From contig DATIKM010000142.1 in the NCBI GenBank assembly GCA_035477595.1, positions 120,405-184,404 on the forward strand: a stretch of DNA of 64,000 nucleotides, read 5' to 3'. Both the position numbers and the translations under genes were made by a program. Origin of the DNA: DATIKM01 sp035477595. GTDB taxonomy: Bacteria; Armatimonadota; Chthonomonadetes; Chthonomonadales; CAJBBX01. The notes under the pieces were generated by a model. The model was not told where the DNA came from, searched no databases, and was given only the letters and a program-made list of their open reading frames with translations. Of this stretch, positions 27,580 to 35,418 are shown one piece after another. How positions within the stretch are numbered: the stretch's first letter is position 1; every line of letters begins with the position of its first letter.

Positions 27580-27696
27580 CCGGACGCAGCCGTCCGGGCT
27601 CTCCGGCACGCTGGACCGGACGCTCCACCGTCCGGTGAGGGCGCGCACCGAGCGCGCGCCAAGGCTTCGCTAGAAGCCGCGCAGGTTCGCCTGCGC
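27580..27696 (+). promoter_or_regulatory. Run of five perfect RNA hairpins between ANTAR regulator and porin
   Basis: Within the 309-nt gap 27543-27851: CCGGACG/CGTCCGG (27580-27597, loop CAGC), ACCGGACG/CGTCCGGT (27615-27636, loop CTCCAC), GGCGCGC/GCGCGCC (27640-27660), GGCTTC/GAAGCC (27663-27678, loop GCTA) and GCGCAGG/CCTGCGC (27679-27696, loop TTCG) followed by pyrimidines. Weaker stems follow to 27810. No reading frame is convincing here. Candidate leader for antitermination; the loops do not match the known ANTAR hexaloop (A at 1, G at 4). Confidence 0.55.
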
Positions 27697-27851
27697 CCCT
27701 TCCCCCTGACGACGGCCCCTCGAAGGCGCGGCCCGTCATCCCCCAGGCACGGATCACGACCCCCGCGCGGCCCATCTCGCGCCCGAGCCTGAGGGCGATC
27801 GGCACCCGATGCACGCGACCGGAGGCGCGGGCGCGCCTCGAGGGAGGAGCC

Positions 27852-28985
27852 ATGTTACACAGGAGCGGAGGGAGGGCGACGGCCCGATTCGCGCGTGGTG
27901 TCGTCGCAGCAGCGGTCATCTCGGCGCCGGCCCGCGCTGTCGCGGAAGGCGAACCGAAGCCGATGGTTGCGGTCAGCGGCCTCCTCGAGTGGTACTACCA
28001 GGTGAGCCTCAACCATCCGCCATCGGCGGCAGGCAACCTGGTCGGACGTTCCTTCGATGTGAGCAACAACCAGTTCACGTTCAGCCTCGCGCAGGCCACT
28101 ATCGCGATGGCGCCGACCGCGGAGAGCCCGATGGGGTTCCTCGCCCAGGTGACCTTCGGCAAGACGGCCGACCTCGTGCACGCCACAGAGCCCGGCGGCA
28201 ACGTGGGCCCGAACGGCGTCAACGACACCCCGACCAAGCACCTCCAGCAGGTCTACGGCACCTACATCACGGGCGGCGCCCGTCCGGTCACCATCGACTT
28301 CGGCAAGTTCGTGACCCACATGGGCTACGAGCTGATCGAGGCGTCCGCCAACGACCACACCTCGCGCGGTCTCCTCTTCACCTACGCGATCCCGCTCTAC
28401 CACGCAGGCTTGCGCATCTCGGCTCCACTTGGGCCGCATCTGACGGGCCAGCTCCATCTGCTGAACGGCTGGAACAACGTGGAGGATGACAACGATGCAA
28501 AGAGCCTGGGAGCGCAGCTCAGCTACAAGCCGAACGACCGGCTCCATGTGGCGCTCAACTGGATCGGCGGCAACGAGAGCGCGGGGGCAGGTCTGGGTAC
28601 CGACCGCAACGTGCAGGTCGTCGAGCTGGTGGCCGTCCACAGCGCCACACCGCGCCTGAGGCTCGGGCTGAACGTGGTCCTGGGCGGCGCGTTCCGCGAC
28701 GACGACTCGGGTTCCTGGAGCGGGCAGGCGTTCTACACCCGCTACCAGGCGACGCCGCGCACGGCATGGGCGTTGCGCCTCGAGCGCTTTGAGGACACCG
28801 GCCTGCGCGGCATGGGGACCACCGCGAGAACGGTGACGGCGACCTACGAGTACACCGTGAAGGGCAACCACGTCGGCCGGCTGGAGTTCCGCCACGATGG
28901 AGCCGGCCGGGCCATCTTCTCCAGCGGCGGTGGCACGAGCCGGAGCCAGCAGACCCTGATGCTCTCGCAGGCCATCAGGTTCTGA
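27852..28985 (+). CDS. Outer-membrane beta-barrel porin (BBP2/OmpL-like)
   Basis: A 377-residue exported protein. The signal peptide covers about residues 1-32 (cleavage near ARAVAEG). The mature part is a chain of amphipathic strands with aromatic girdles, such as VSGLLEWYYQ near the start and the closing strand ending in a C-terminal Phe, as required for outer-membrane insertion. It resembles the BBP2 family of putative porins, which are found next to amt-glnK in several phyla. RBS GGGAGGAG. It likely admits small nitrogen solutes; this is inferred from its position. Confidence 0.8.
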   Translation: MLHRSGGRATARFARGVVAAAVISAPARAVAEGEPKPMVAVSGLLEWYYQVSLNHPPSAAGNLVGRSFDVSNNQFTFSLAQATIAMAPTAESPMGFLAQVTFGKTADLVHATEPGGNVGPNGVNDTPTKHLQQVYGTYITGGARPVTIDFGKFVTHMGYELIEASANDHTSRGLLFTYAIPLYHAGLRISAPLGPHLTGQLHLLNGWNNVEDDNDAKSLGAQLSYKPNDRLHVALNWIGGNESAGAGLGTDRNVQVVELVAVHSATPRLRLGLNVVLGGAFRDDDSGSWSGQAFYTRYQATPRTAWALRLERFEDTGLRGMGTTARTVTATYEYTVKGNHVGRLEFRHDGAGRAIFSSGGGTSRSQQTLMLSQAIRF

Positions 28986-29043
28986 TCGGTGCGCCGCGCG
29001 GTTCGAGTGCAGTCGGTTCAGCTCGATGAGGAAGGGAGCGACG

Positions 29044-29385
29044 ATGACGAAGGTGGAGGCGCTGATCCGTCCGCAGAAGCTGGACGAGGTCAAGGCGGTG
29101 TTGTCGGATCTCGGGATCAAGGGGATGACCGTCACGGAGGTCCGTGGCGCTGGCAGGCAGAGGGGGTTCACGCAGCACTACCGCGGCGCGGAGTACACGG
29201 TGAACCTCATTCAGAAGGTGAAGGTCGAGGTGGTGGTGCGCGACGAGGAGGCACGGGCGGTCGCGGAGGCGATCGCCCGGTCGGCGCGCACTGGCGAGAT
29301 CGGCGACGGCAAGATCTTCCTGATCCCGGTTGGCGAGGCGCTCCGCATCCGCACCGGCGAGGAGGGCGAGGTCGCCATCAGCTGA
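29044..29385 (+). CDS. glnK: P-II nitrogen regulatory protein
   Basis: A 113-residue trimeric signalling protein sensing 2-oxoglutarate and ATP/ADP. The T-loop is intact with Tyr51 (YRGAEYTV), the uridylylation site in proteobacteria, and the C-terminal GDGKIFLIPV signature is present. Being just upstream of amt it is named glnK: GlnK docks on the cytoplasmic face of the ammonium channel and blocks it when nitrogen is plentiful. The ATG at 29044 follows GGAAGGG and matches the family start; an in-frame ATG six codons earlier is unlikely. 58 nt after the porin. Confidence 0.93.
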   Translation: MTKVEALIRPQKLDEVKAVLSDLGIKGMTVTEVRGAGRQRGFTQHYRGAEYTVNLIQKVKVEVVVRDEEARAVAEAIARSARTGEIGDGKIFLIPVGEALRIRTGEEGEVAIS

Positions 29386-29438
29386 CTCCGAGGGCGGTGC
29401 CGCCGCGGCTGGACGACAACCCCGACCAGTCGCGGCGG

Positions 29439-29456
29439 GCCGGCATGGCAGCCGGC
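29439..29456 (+). promoter_or_regulatory. Candidate ANTAR-target hairpin upstream of amt
   Basis: In the 214-nt glnK-amt gap, GCCGGC (29439-29444) and GCCGGC (29451-29456) close a 6-nt loop, ATGGCA, with A at position 1 and G at position 4 as in known ANTAR targets. A second stem (GCGCG/CGCGC, 29459-29472) follows 2 nt later but with a GAGC loop. Further on, GCGGGC/GCCCGC (29500-29517) competes with CATCGCG/CGCGATG (29484-29521). The arrangement allows alternative folds before the amt start. Confidence 0.4.
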
Positions 29457-29599
29457 GAGCGCGGAGCCGCGCACCGTGACAGGCATCGCGCAGAGCCCCG
29501 CGGGCTGCATCGCCCGCGATGGCGACGAAGCGGGGCGATGAGGGAGTGCGCGCGGGCGCTTGATGCGCCACGCGCCTCCAGAGAGGAGCGAACCGAACG

Positions 29600-31021
29600 G
29601 TGGACAGGACATCCCATAGCACTCCGGCATTCCGGCGCGGAGCCCTCGTTGCCGTCTTCACCACGGTGCTGCTGGGCGCTGCCGGCGCCGCCCTGGCTCA
29701 GGGCGGGGAAGCCGCACCAAGGATCGACACGGGCGACACGGCGTGGCTGCTCATGTCGACCGCGATGGTGCTGCTGATGACGCCGGGCCTCGCGCTGTTC
29801 TACGCCGGCATGGTGCGGTCCAGGAACGTGCTCAGCATGCTGATGCAGTCCTTCGTGGCGATGGGCGTGGCGACGGTCATCTGGGTGGTCGTTGGCTACA
29901 GCCTGGCCTTCTCGCCCGGGAGCCCGTTTGTGGGCGGGCTGTCGTGGGTCGGGCTCTCCGGCGTGGGCATGGAGCCGAACGCGGACTACGGGGCGACCGT
30001 GCCGCACCAGGCCTTCATGCTGTTCCAGATGATGTTCGCCATCATCACCCCGGCGCTGATCAGCGGCGCCATCGCCGAGCGGATGAAGTTCGGCGCCTAC
30101 GTTCTCTTCATCGCGGTCTGGAGCGTAGCGGTCTACGCTCCGCTCGCCCACATGGTCTGGGGTGTGGGCGGGTTCCTGCGGGAACTGGGCGCGCTGGACT
30201 TCGCGGGGGGCACCGTGGTGCATATCTCCTCCGGCGTTTCGGCGCTGGTGCTCGCGCTGATCGTGGGCAAGCGGCGCACCGACGCTTCGGAGGACCTGCG
30301 GCCGCACAACCTGCCACTCACGCTGATCGGGACCGGGATGCTGTGGTTCGGCTGGTTCGGCTTCAACGGGGGCTCGGCCATCGCCTCCAACGGCCTCGCC
30401 GCCTCGGCGTTCATGGTGACGCACATCGCCGCCTCGGCTGCGGCGCTGGCCTGGGTGCTGATCGAGTGGTGCGTCTACAAGAAGCCGACGGCCCTCGGGT
30501 TCGCTACCGGCGCCGTGGCGGGGCTCGTGGCGATCACGCCGGCCTCCGGATTCGTGGGCCCGGTTGCGGCGCTGGCGATCGGCGGCGGCGTGTCCGTCAT
30601 CTCGTTCTGCGCCATCCGCGCGAAATCGAGGCTGGGCTATGACGACACGCTGGATGTCTTCGCCGTGCATGGCTGTGGCGGCGCGTGGGGCGCCCTCGCG
30701 ACGGGCCTCTTCGCCACGACGGCGATCAACAGCGTCGGGGCGAACGGGCTCTTCGCCGGCGGGGGAATGGCGCTGTTGGCCAAACAGGCGATCGGCGTCG
30801 TGGTCGCGGCCGGGTATGCAGGGGTCGTGACAGCCATCATCGCCTACGCCCTGAAGGCGTCGACTGGCCTGAGGGTTCCGGGCGACGCCGAGGTGGCTGG
30901 TCTCGACCTGGCGGAGCACGGTGAGGCGGGATACGCCGGGGCGACGGCCGGGGTCGAGCTCGGCCAGGCGCCGCAGCCCGCCGCCGCTGTGCACGCAAGC
31001 GCGCCAGCCGGCGCGGCTTAG
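29600..31021 (+). CDS. amt: Ammonium transporter
   Basis: Inner-membrane ammonium channel of the Amt/MEP/Rh family, 473 residues. A cleavable signal peptide (to about residue 34) precedes eleven membrane helices, as in E. coli AmtB. Family signatures are DFAGGTVVHISSG and FAVHGCGGAWGALATGLF, which carry the twin pore histidines. The C-terminal cytoplasmic tail (about 405-473) is long and alanine/proline rich. The GTG start follows AGAGGAG. With glnK just upstream it forms the standard sensor-channel pair, here behind an ANTAR regulator and a porin. A strong terminator follows. Confidence 0.95.
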   Translation: MDRTSHSTPAFRRGALVAVFTTVLLGAAGAALAQGGEAAPRIDTGDTAWLLMSTAMVLLMTPGLALFYAGMVRSRNVLSMLMQSFVAMGVATVIWVVVGYSLAFSPGSPFVGGLSWVGLSGVGMEPNADYGATVPHQAFMLFQMMFAIITPALISGAIAERMKFGAYVLFIAVWSVAVYAPLAHMVWGVGGFLRELGALDFAGGTVVHISSGVSALVLALIVGKRRTDASEDLRPHNLPLTLIGTGMLWFGWFGFNGGSAIASNGLAASAFMVTHIAASAAALAWVLIEWCVYKKPTALGFATGAVAGLVAITPASGFVGPVAALAIGGGVSVISFCAIRAKSRLGYDDTLDVFAVHGCGGAWGALATGLFATTAINSVGANGLFAGGGMALLAKQAIGVVVAAGYAGVVTAIIAYALKASTGLRVPGDAEVAGLDLAEHGEAGYAGATAGVELGQAPQPAAAVHASAPAGAA

Positions 31022-31046
31022 GCCGGCGGAGCGCCATCTGGCGACG

Positions 31047-31076
31047 ACCGGGCCGGGGGGCTCCCCGGCCCGGTTT
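31047..31076 (+). terminator. Intrinsic terminator of amt
   Basis: ACCGGGCCGGGG (31047-31058) and CCCCGGCCCGGT (31063-31074) form a perfect 12-bp stem with a GGCT loop, followed by TTTCGTT. Confidence 0.85.
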
Positions 31077-31082
31077 CGTTGG

Positions 31083-31112
31083 TTGACCCCCGTCATTTCG
31101 CGGTGCTATACT
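31083..31112 (+). promoter_or_regulatory. Sigma70 promoter of the phosphohexomutase gene
   Basis: TTGACC (31083-31088), 18-nt spacer, TATACT (31107-31112) with TGC just before it. It begins 7 nt after the amt terminator tail; leader about 45 nt. Confidence 0.78.
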
Positions 31113-31162
31113 CCGCCGGCCCCGCGCGGGCGCGCGTGGCAACTGCGTGGAAGGAGCCCATC

Positions 31163-32572
31163 ATGCCCGGCGCCGTCGACCCCAAGGTGTTCCGAGCCTA
31201 CGACATCCGCGCCATCGTGCCCGAGCTCGTGGACGAGAGCAGCGAGTACTACGGCAAGGTCGGCGCCGCCGACGCCTTCCAGGCGCCGCTGGAGCCGTGT
31301 GGAGTTGAGCAGATCGGGCGCGGGCTGGCGAAGCTCTTTGGCGCCCCGAAGGTGGCCGTCGGCCGCGACGCGCGTCTGTCCGGCCCGGCTTGGGTGGACG
31401 CGCTGGCCGCCGGACTGCAGTCGCAGGGGGTCGACGTGGTGGACCTGGGGCTCACCACCACGGACATGGTCTACTTCGCGTCCGGCAGGTGGGATGTGCC
31501 CGCCATCCAGGTGACGGCGTCGCACTGCACGCGCGAGCTCAACGGCATGAAGATCGTGCGCGCGGGCGCCCACGTGATCGGTCAGGGCTCCGGCATGGAG
31601 GAGCTGCGGGACATCGTGCTGGCCGGCGGCCTCACAGATGCGGTGATGCCCGGCCGCCGCGAGTCGCGCGACATCCTCTCCGACTTCATCGACCATCTCG
31701 TGACGTTCGTCGACCCCGCGGCGCTGCGGACCATGCGCGTCCTGGGCGACGCCGGCAACGGCGTGGGCGGGTTCGTTGCGCGGGCCCTCGTGGAGCGGCT
31801 GCCCTCCATCACGCTCGACGAGATGTTCTTCGACCCCGACGGACGCTTCCCGAACCACGACGCGAACCCGTTCGAGACCGAGAACATCGCGGAGCTGATC
31901 GCCCGCGTCCCGGCAGAGGGCTACGATCTCGGTGTGGCATGGGACGGTGATGCGGACCGTGTCTACTTCCTCGATGAGAATGGGGGGTTCGTGCCGGGCG
32001 ACTTCATCACCACGCTCGTGGCGCGCTACTTCCTGGAGAAGAGCCCGGGCGCGGCGATTGTCTACGACCTTCGCTCATCGTGGGCCGTGCGCGACTGGGT
32101 TGCGAAGCTCGGTGGTCGGCCCATAATGGAACGCGTGGGGCACTCCTACATCAAGCGCACCATGCGGCGCGAGAACGCGGTCTTCGGTGGCGAGGTGAGC
32201 GGCCACTACTACTTCCGCGACCACTACTACGCCGACAACGGCTACATCCCGTTCCTGGCCGTGCTCCAGTTGCTCTCTGCAGGCTCCGGCAAGCTGACCG
32301 AGCTCGTGGGCAGCCTTGGCGACTACCATCTCTCGGGCGAGATCAACTCGAGGGTGCCGGACGTGAACGCCGTTCTGGCGCGCATCGAAGAGCGTTACGC
32401 GGACGCCGTCATCACCAGGCTGGACGGCATCTCCGTCGACTACCCGGACTGGCACTTCAACGTGCGGCCCTCCGCTAACGACCCGGTGGTTCGCCTCAAC
32501 CTGGAGGCGCGCACCCCGGAGATGATGCAGGCGCGTCGCGACGACGTGCTGGCGCTGATCCGTCAGGGCTGA
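31163..32572 (+). CDS. Phosphomannomutase/phosphoglucomutase family enzyme
   Basis: Alpha-D-phosphohexomutase, 469 residues, converting hexose 6-phosphate and 1-phosphate. The magnesium loop D261-G-D-A-D-R and the sugar-specificity loop GEVSGHYYF (about 343) are intact, as is the phosphate-binding RPSANDP near the C-terminus. The active-site loop keeps the phospho-serine (Ser120) and His in TASHCTRELNG, but the usual Asn-Pro after SH is Cys-Thr. The N-terminus VFRAYDIRA is typical. ATG follows AAGGAG. Phosphomannomutase is the more likely activity from GEVSGH; not certain. Confidence 0.88.
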   Translation: MPGAVDPKVFRAYDIRAIVPELVDESSEYYGKVGAADAFQAPLEPCGVEQIGRGLAKLFGAPKVAVGRDARLSGPAWVDALAAGLQSQGVDVVDLGLTTTDMVYFASGRWDVPAIQVTASHCTRELNGMKIVRAGAHVIGQGSGMEELRDIVLAGGLTDAVMPGRRESRDILSDFIDHLVTFVDPAALRTMRVLGDAGNGVGGFVARALVERLPSITLDEMFFDPDGRFPNHDANPFETENIAELIARVPAEGYDLGVAWDGDADRVYFLDENGGFVPGDFITTLVARYFLEKSPGAAIVYDLRSSWAVRDWVAKLGGRPIMERVGHSYIKRTMRRENAVFGGEVSGHYYFRDHYYADNGYIPFLAVLQLLSAGSGKLTELVGSLGDYHLSGEINSRVPDVNAVLARIEERYADAVITRLDGISVDYPDWHFNVRPSANDPVVRLNLEARTPEMMQARRDDVLALIRQG

Positions 32573-32592
32573 GGCGGCGCCGAGCCGTCACA

Positions 32593-32629
32593 AGGAGGGG
32601 GCTGGCCGCTCGCGCTGCCAGCCCCTCCT
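32593..32629. terminator. Convergent terminator hairpin
   Basis: AGGAGGGGGCTGGC (32593-32606) pairs with GCCAGCCCCTCCT (32617-32629): 13 bp with one bulged G and a 10-nt loop. It sits between the phosphohexomutase stop and the ThuA stop on the other strand. Confidence 0.7.
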
Positions 32630-32669
32630 CACATCCGGATCTCGGCTGCTTGCCCGTGCTGCGTGGGCA

Positions 32670-33485
32670 CTACCTCGCGGGCGCGGGTGCGGCCGCGGGC
32701 AGCGGCAGCGGTCTGGACTCGCCCCTGGCGAGTCCAAGCGCCCAGCGGATGCCGCCGAGCAGGTGCTGCTGGAAGAGCGGATTCTCCCAGACGTCCTTGC
32801 GATGCCCCAAAGCGGTGTAGAAGACGCGGCCCCTCCCGTACATGCGGTTCCACGCCAGCAGGTGGTCGCCCGGCTGGTTGGCGTTCGGCAAGCCATCGTT
32901 GGGATGCCGGTCGAGGTAGAGGAGCGCGCGCACGTTAGCGCGGTTGTTCACCCTGAAGATGTATATTTCGTCGGTGATGACCCACGGATTCGGCAGCATG
33001 GAAGTTGCCGGGTGCCTTCTGTCGCCAACGATGATCTGCACTTCGGTTTGGTTGCCGTGCGTGAGGAACTGCCCGCCGACCATCTCGATGTACGCCGGCT
33101 GGTTGCCGTAGGTGTCCGTGGCGGCGTGCACGCCGATGAACGCCTTGCCGGTCCTCAGCCACGCCAGGAACGCGGGCAGGTCCGGTATGCCGATATCGCC
33201 CGACGTGTTGTTGAAGATGACGCCATCGAATCGCCTGAGGGAGTCGATGGTGAGCATCCGTCTGACGTCCTCTGCTGTCTTAACCGATTCGACCTCGAAG
33301 AGGCCGCTCCTGGAGCCGAGCTCGCGGAAGACGATCTCCCCCATGTCGATCCCCTCCTGGTGGCGGAAGCCAGCGGTGTGGGTGACAAGGAGCAGGCGCT
33401 TCTTGCTCGGAGCGGCGTCGGCAGCGAGCGCGGACGCCATGAACGCGACGCACAGCGCGACGCACAGGGCACTGCTGATTGCCAT
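32670..33485 (-). CDS. Secreted ThuA-domain protein
   Basis: A 271-residue exported ThuA protein. The ATG at 33485 starts a signal peptide (to about residue 24, ALAADA) and follows GGAGGGG; an in-frame ATG 16 codons upstream lacks a site. The domain begins with RLLLVTHTAGFRHQ and carries the ThuA hallmark FIGVHAATDTYGNQPAY and closing RGRVFYTALGHR. Secreted ThuA proteins are common in carbohydrate-degrading soil bacteria and may act on glucosides outside the cytoplasm. Its neighbours give no partner. Confidence 0.87.
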   Translation of the reverse strand: MAISSALCVALCVAFMASALAADAAPSKKRLLLVTHTAGFRHQEGIDMGEIVFRELGSRSGLFEVESVKTAEDVRRMLTIDSLRRFDGVIFNNTSGDIGIPDLPAFLAWLRTGKAFIGVHAATDTYGNQPAYIEMVGGQFLTHGNQTEVQIIVGDRRHPATSMLPNPWVITDEIYIFRVNNRANVRALLYLDRHPNDGLPNANQPGDHLLAWNRMYGRGRVFYTALGHRKDVWENPLFQQHLLGGIRWALGLARGESRPLPLPAAAPAPAR

Positions 33486-33633
33486 GACGGTAACCCCTCC
33501 TTCGCGCCACCGGGCGCGTAATCGCATTCGCATACGTTAACGTACGCTTACATACGGCTGCCGCGCCCCAGAGTCCTCCGCGGCGCGGCCGCATGGTGGT
33601 CATCGCGCGCTCTGTGTGGCGCGGCGCGTCTGG

Positions 33634-35418
33634 CTACCCCCAGAAGTAGTGCCAGGCGTAGGGCAGATCGACGGTCTTGCCAGGCTCTACGGTCACCTTC
33701 CAGCGGAAGCGGCCGAGGCCGTTCACGTTGTGCCACCACCCCGGCCAGCTATACCAGGACCACCAGTGGGGGTAGGCGGCTCCCGGCCTGGCGCCGGCCT
33801 CCTCCATCGGGTTCACCATCTGGGCGACGCCATCCATTCCGGCGCTGTCGACGTGCCCCAGCACATGACGCGTGACCTCGATCTCGGCCGCCTTCTCACC
33901 AAAGTTCGTGATCGTAGCCTTGCCGGACATATCGACTCTGGTCAGGTTGTAGCCGCTCCACTGGCGCGCATTGGGCGTGCGCCCCTTCTCCACCTCGTCG
34001 CGCTGCACTCGCAGATCGGTGGCGGTGGTAACGCGCAGGTCGACCTCACCCTTGCGGGAGGTGTAGGTCATCATGGCCTGGCCGAGAACCCGCTCGCCCT
34101 GCAGCAGCAGGGCGGGCGCCGTCGTGAAGGGGTGCGGGCTGTCGTTCGTGATCCGCACGCGGTGCTCCACCGAGGGCGCCAGGAACAGCCGTGCAAGCGC
34201 GGCCTGCTGCTCGTTGTTCACGTTGGCCCGCACCTCGGGCGGCGGCGCGAACGCCATGTTGAGCGCGTACACGCTGCGGTACTTGAGCGTGTACTCCGCG
34301 ACCGGAATGACCATCCGCTGGCCCTTGCCGAGCGTCACGCGCTTGACCGTGAAGACGAAGAGGTCTTCGGCACGGTCTGCGCCGACGACCTCCGGTCCGA
34401 GATCACGAGGCTGCGGAGGGGCTGGCGCTGCGGGTCCGCCCATCGCGCCGCCCAGGCCCGCCATCCTCTCGCCGAACCGCGCGCTCTGGCTCATGATGGC
34501 GTTGGAGAAGCCGAAGGGCGTGCGCGCATCGCTCTGAAAGTGGGCCGAAAGCTGGGCCATCGTCTGCTGAAGTGCCATCGGGTCGAGCGTGTCCCGGAAG
34601 TCGAAGCTCGGCACGCCGACCACCAGGTGCGCGCTCACGTCGGTCAGGTCGGCGAGCTCGTTGATGAGCGTCGCCTGCAGGGTGACGCGCGCGGTTCCCT
34701 TGCCGTCCAGCGTTACCCGGTACCCGGGGATCCACCGGAGCCCGCGCTGCAGGTACATCATGCCGACGCTGGCCTGCTGCCTGCGGGCGCCCTGCCAGTC
34801 GAGGCGCAGCGTGAGCAGGTTGCGGAACTCCTCGCTCGCGAGCTTCGACTTCGGTGTGCCGCGGAACTCGATGGACCGGATCCGCGAGATGGGAACGACG
34901 GCTGTCCCGCCCTGGGTCCGCAGCATCACGATCTGCCCCTTCACCGGCAGCACCGGGTCGGCGTTGGGAGGGTTCGTCTTCTCGGCCTCCTCGGAGGAGC
35001 GGGTCGGCACCCCGATGATCGTGGCCGCGTAGGGCTTCCCGGTGAGTTCCGTCACCACCACTTGGGCGCCCGGGTTCGCTTCGATCAACTCGGGGATGCT
35101 GAGCGCCGTGCGCGGCGCGCGGACTCGACGCACGCTGGCGGTGACGGCGGAGAGCCTGGCCCGGGGCTCGGCGCAGTAGGGCCAGAACGTGCCCAGAACC
35201 GGCATCGGCAGGTGGTCCATCTGCACGTCGCCCTGGGCATCGGTCGGCAGCTTACCGGCGTGCAGAACGAAGGCATGCCCGTCCTTGAAGACCGTCACCT
35301 CCCTCACCGGCATGCGCCCGAGGGCGGCGAGCGGTTCGGCCTTCGGCGCTGGAGCCGCCGAAGCCAGGAAGGCGGCGCAAGCCGCGCCGCACGCAGTTAG
35401 GATCGAGAGCAGTCTCAT
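33634..35418 (-). CDS. Secreted protein with DUF4139-like domain
   Basis: A 594-residue exported protein with signal peptide to about residue 22. An N-terminal part with VTVFKDGHAFV at about 40 is followed by a beta-rich region; about residues 225-590 resemble DUF4139, with YLQRGLRWIPGYRV as the entry strand, LQATLINELADLTDV, and a C-terminal FRWKVTVEPGKTVDL. A Gly/Pro/Ala linker (about 325-345) interrupts it. A tryptophan-rich patch (HWWSWYSWPGWWHN) lies near the end. Such proteins are mostly uncharacterised. Stop 148 nt from the ThuA start, same strand. Confidence 0.68.
   Translation of the reverse strand: MRLLSILTACGAACAAFLASAAPAPKAEPLAALGRMPVREVTVFKDGHAFVLHAGKLPTDAQGDVQMDHLPMPVLGTFWPYCAEPRARLSAVTASVRRVRAPRTALSIPELIEANPGAQVVVTELTGKPYAATIIGVPTRSSEEAEKTNPPNADPVLPVKGQIVMLRTQGGTAVVPISRIRSIEFRGTPKSKLASEEFRNLLTLRLDWQGARRQQASVGMMYLQRGLRWIPGYRVTLDGKGTARVTLQATLINELADLTDVSAHLVVGVPSFDFRDTLDPMALQQTMAQLSAHFQSDARTPFGFSNAIMSQSARFGERMAGLGGAMGGPAAPAPPQPRDLGPEVVGADRAEDLFVFTVKRVTLGKGQRMVIPVAEYTLKYRSVYALNMAFAPPPEVRANVNNEQQAALARLFLAPSVEHRVRITNDSPHPFTTAPALLLQGERVLGQAMMTYTSRKGEVDLRVTTATDLRVQRDEVEKGRTPNARQWSGYNLTRVDMSGKATITNFGEKAAEIEVTRHVLGHVDSAGMDGVAQMVNPMEEAGARPGAAYPHWWSWYSWPGWWHNVNGLGRFRWKVTVEPGKTVDLPYAWHYFWG

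Noticed and set aside
27580..27696. Reading the five hairpins as canonical ANTAR two-hairpin targets
   Set aside because: None of the loops (CAGC, CTCCAC, GCTA, TTCG) has A at position 1 and G at position 4 of a hexaloop. Kept only as structured leader.
29378..31096. Very long antisense frames, for example opposite amt (572 codons), opposite the GxGYxYP gene (631 codons) and opposite the DUF4139-like gene (594 codons)
   Set aside because: High GC makes stops rare on the opposite strand; the proteins are Arg/His/Ala-rich without domains, while the sense frames have clear families.
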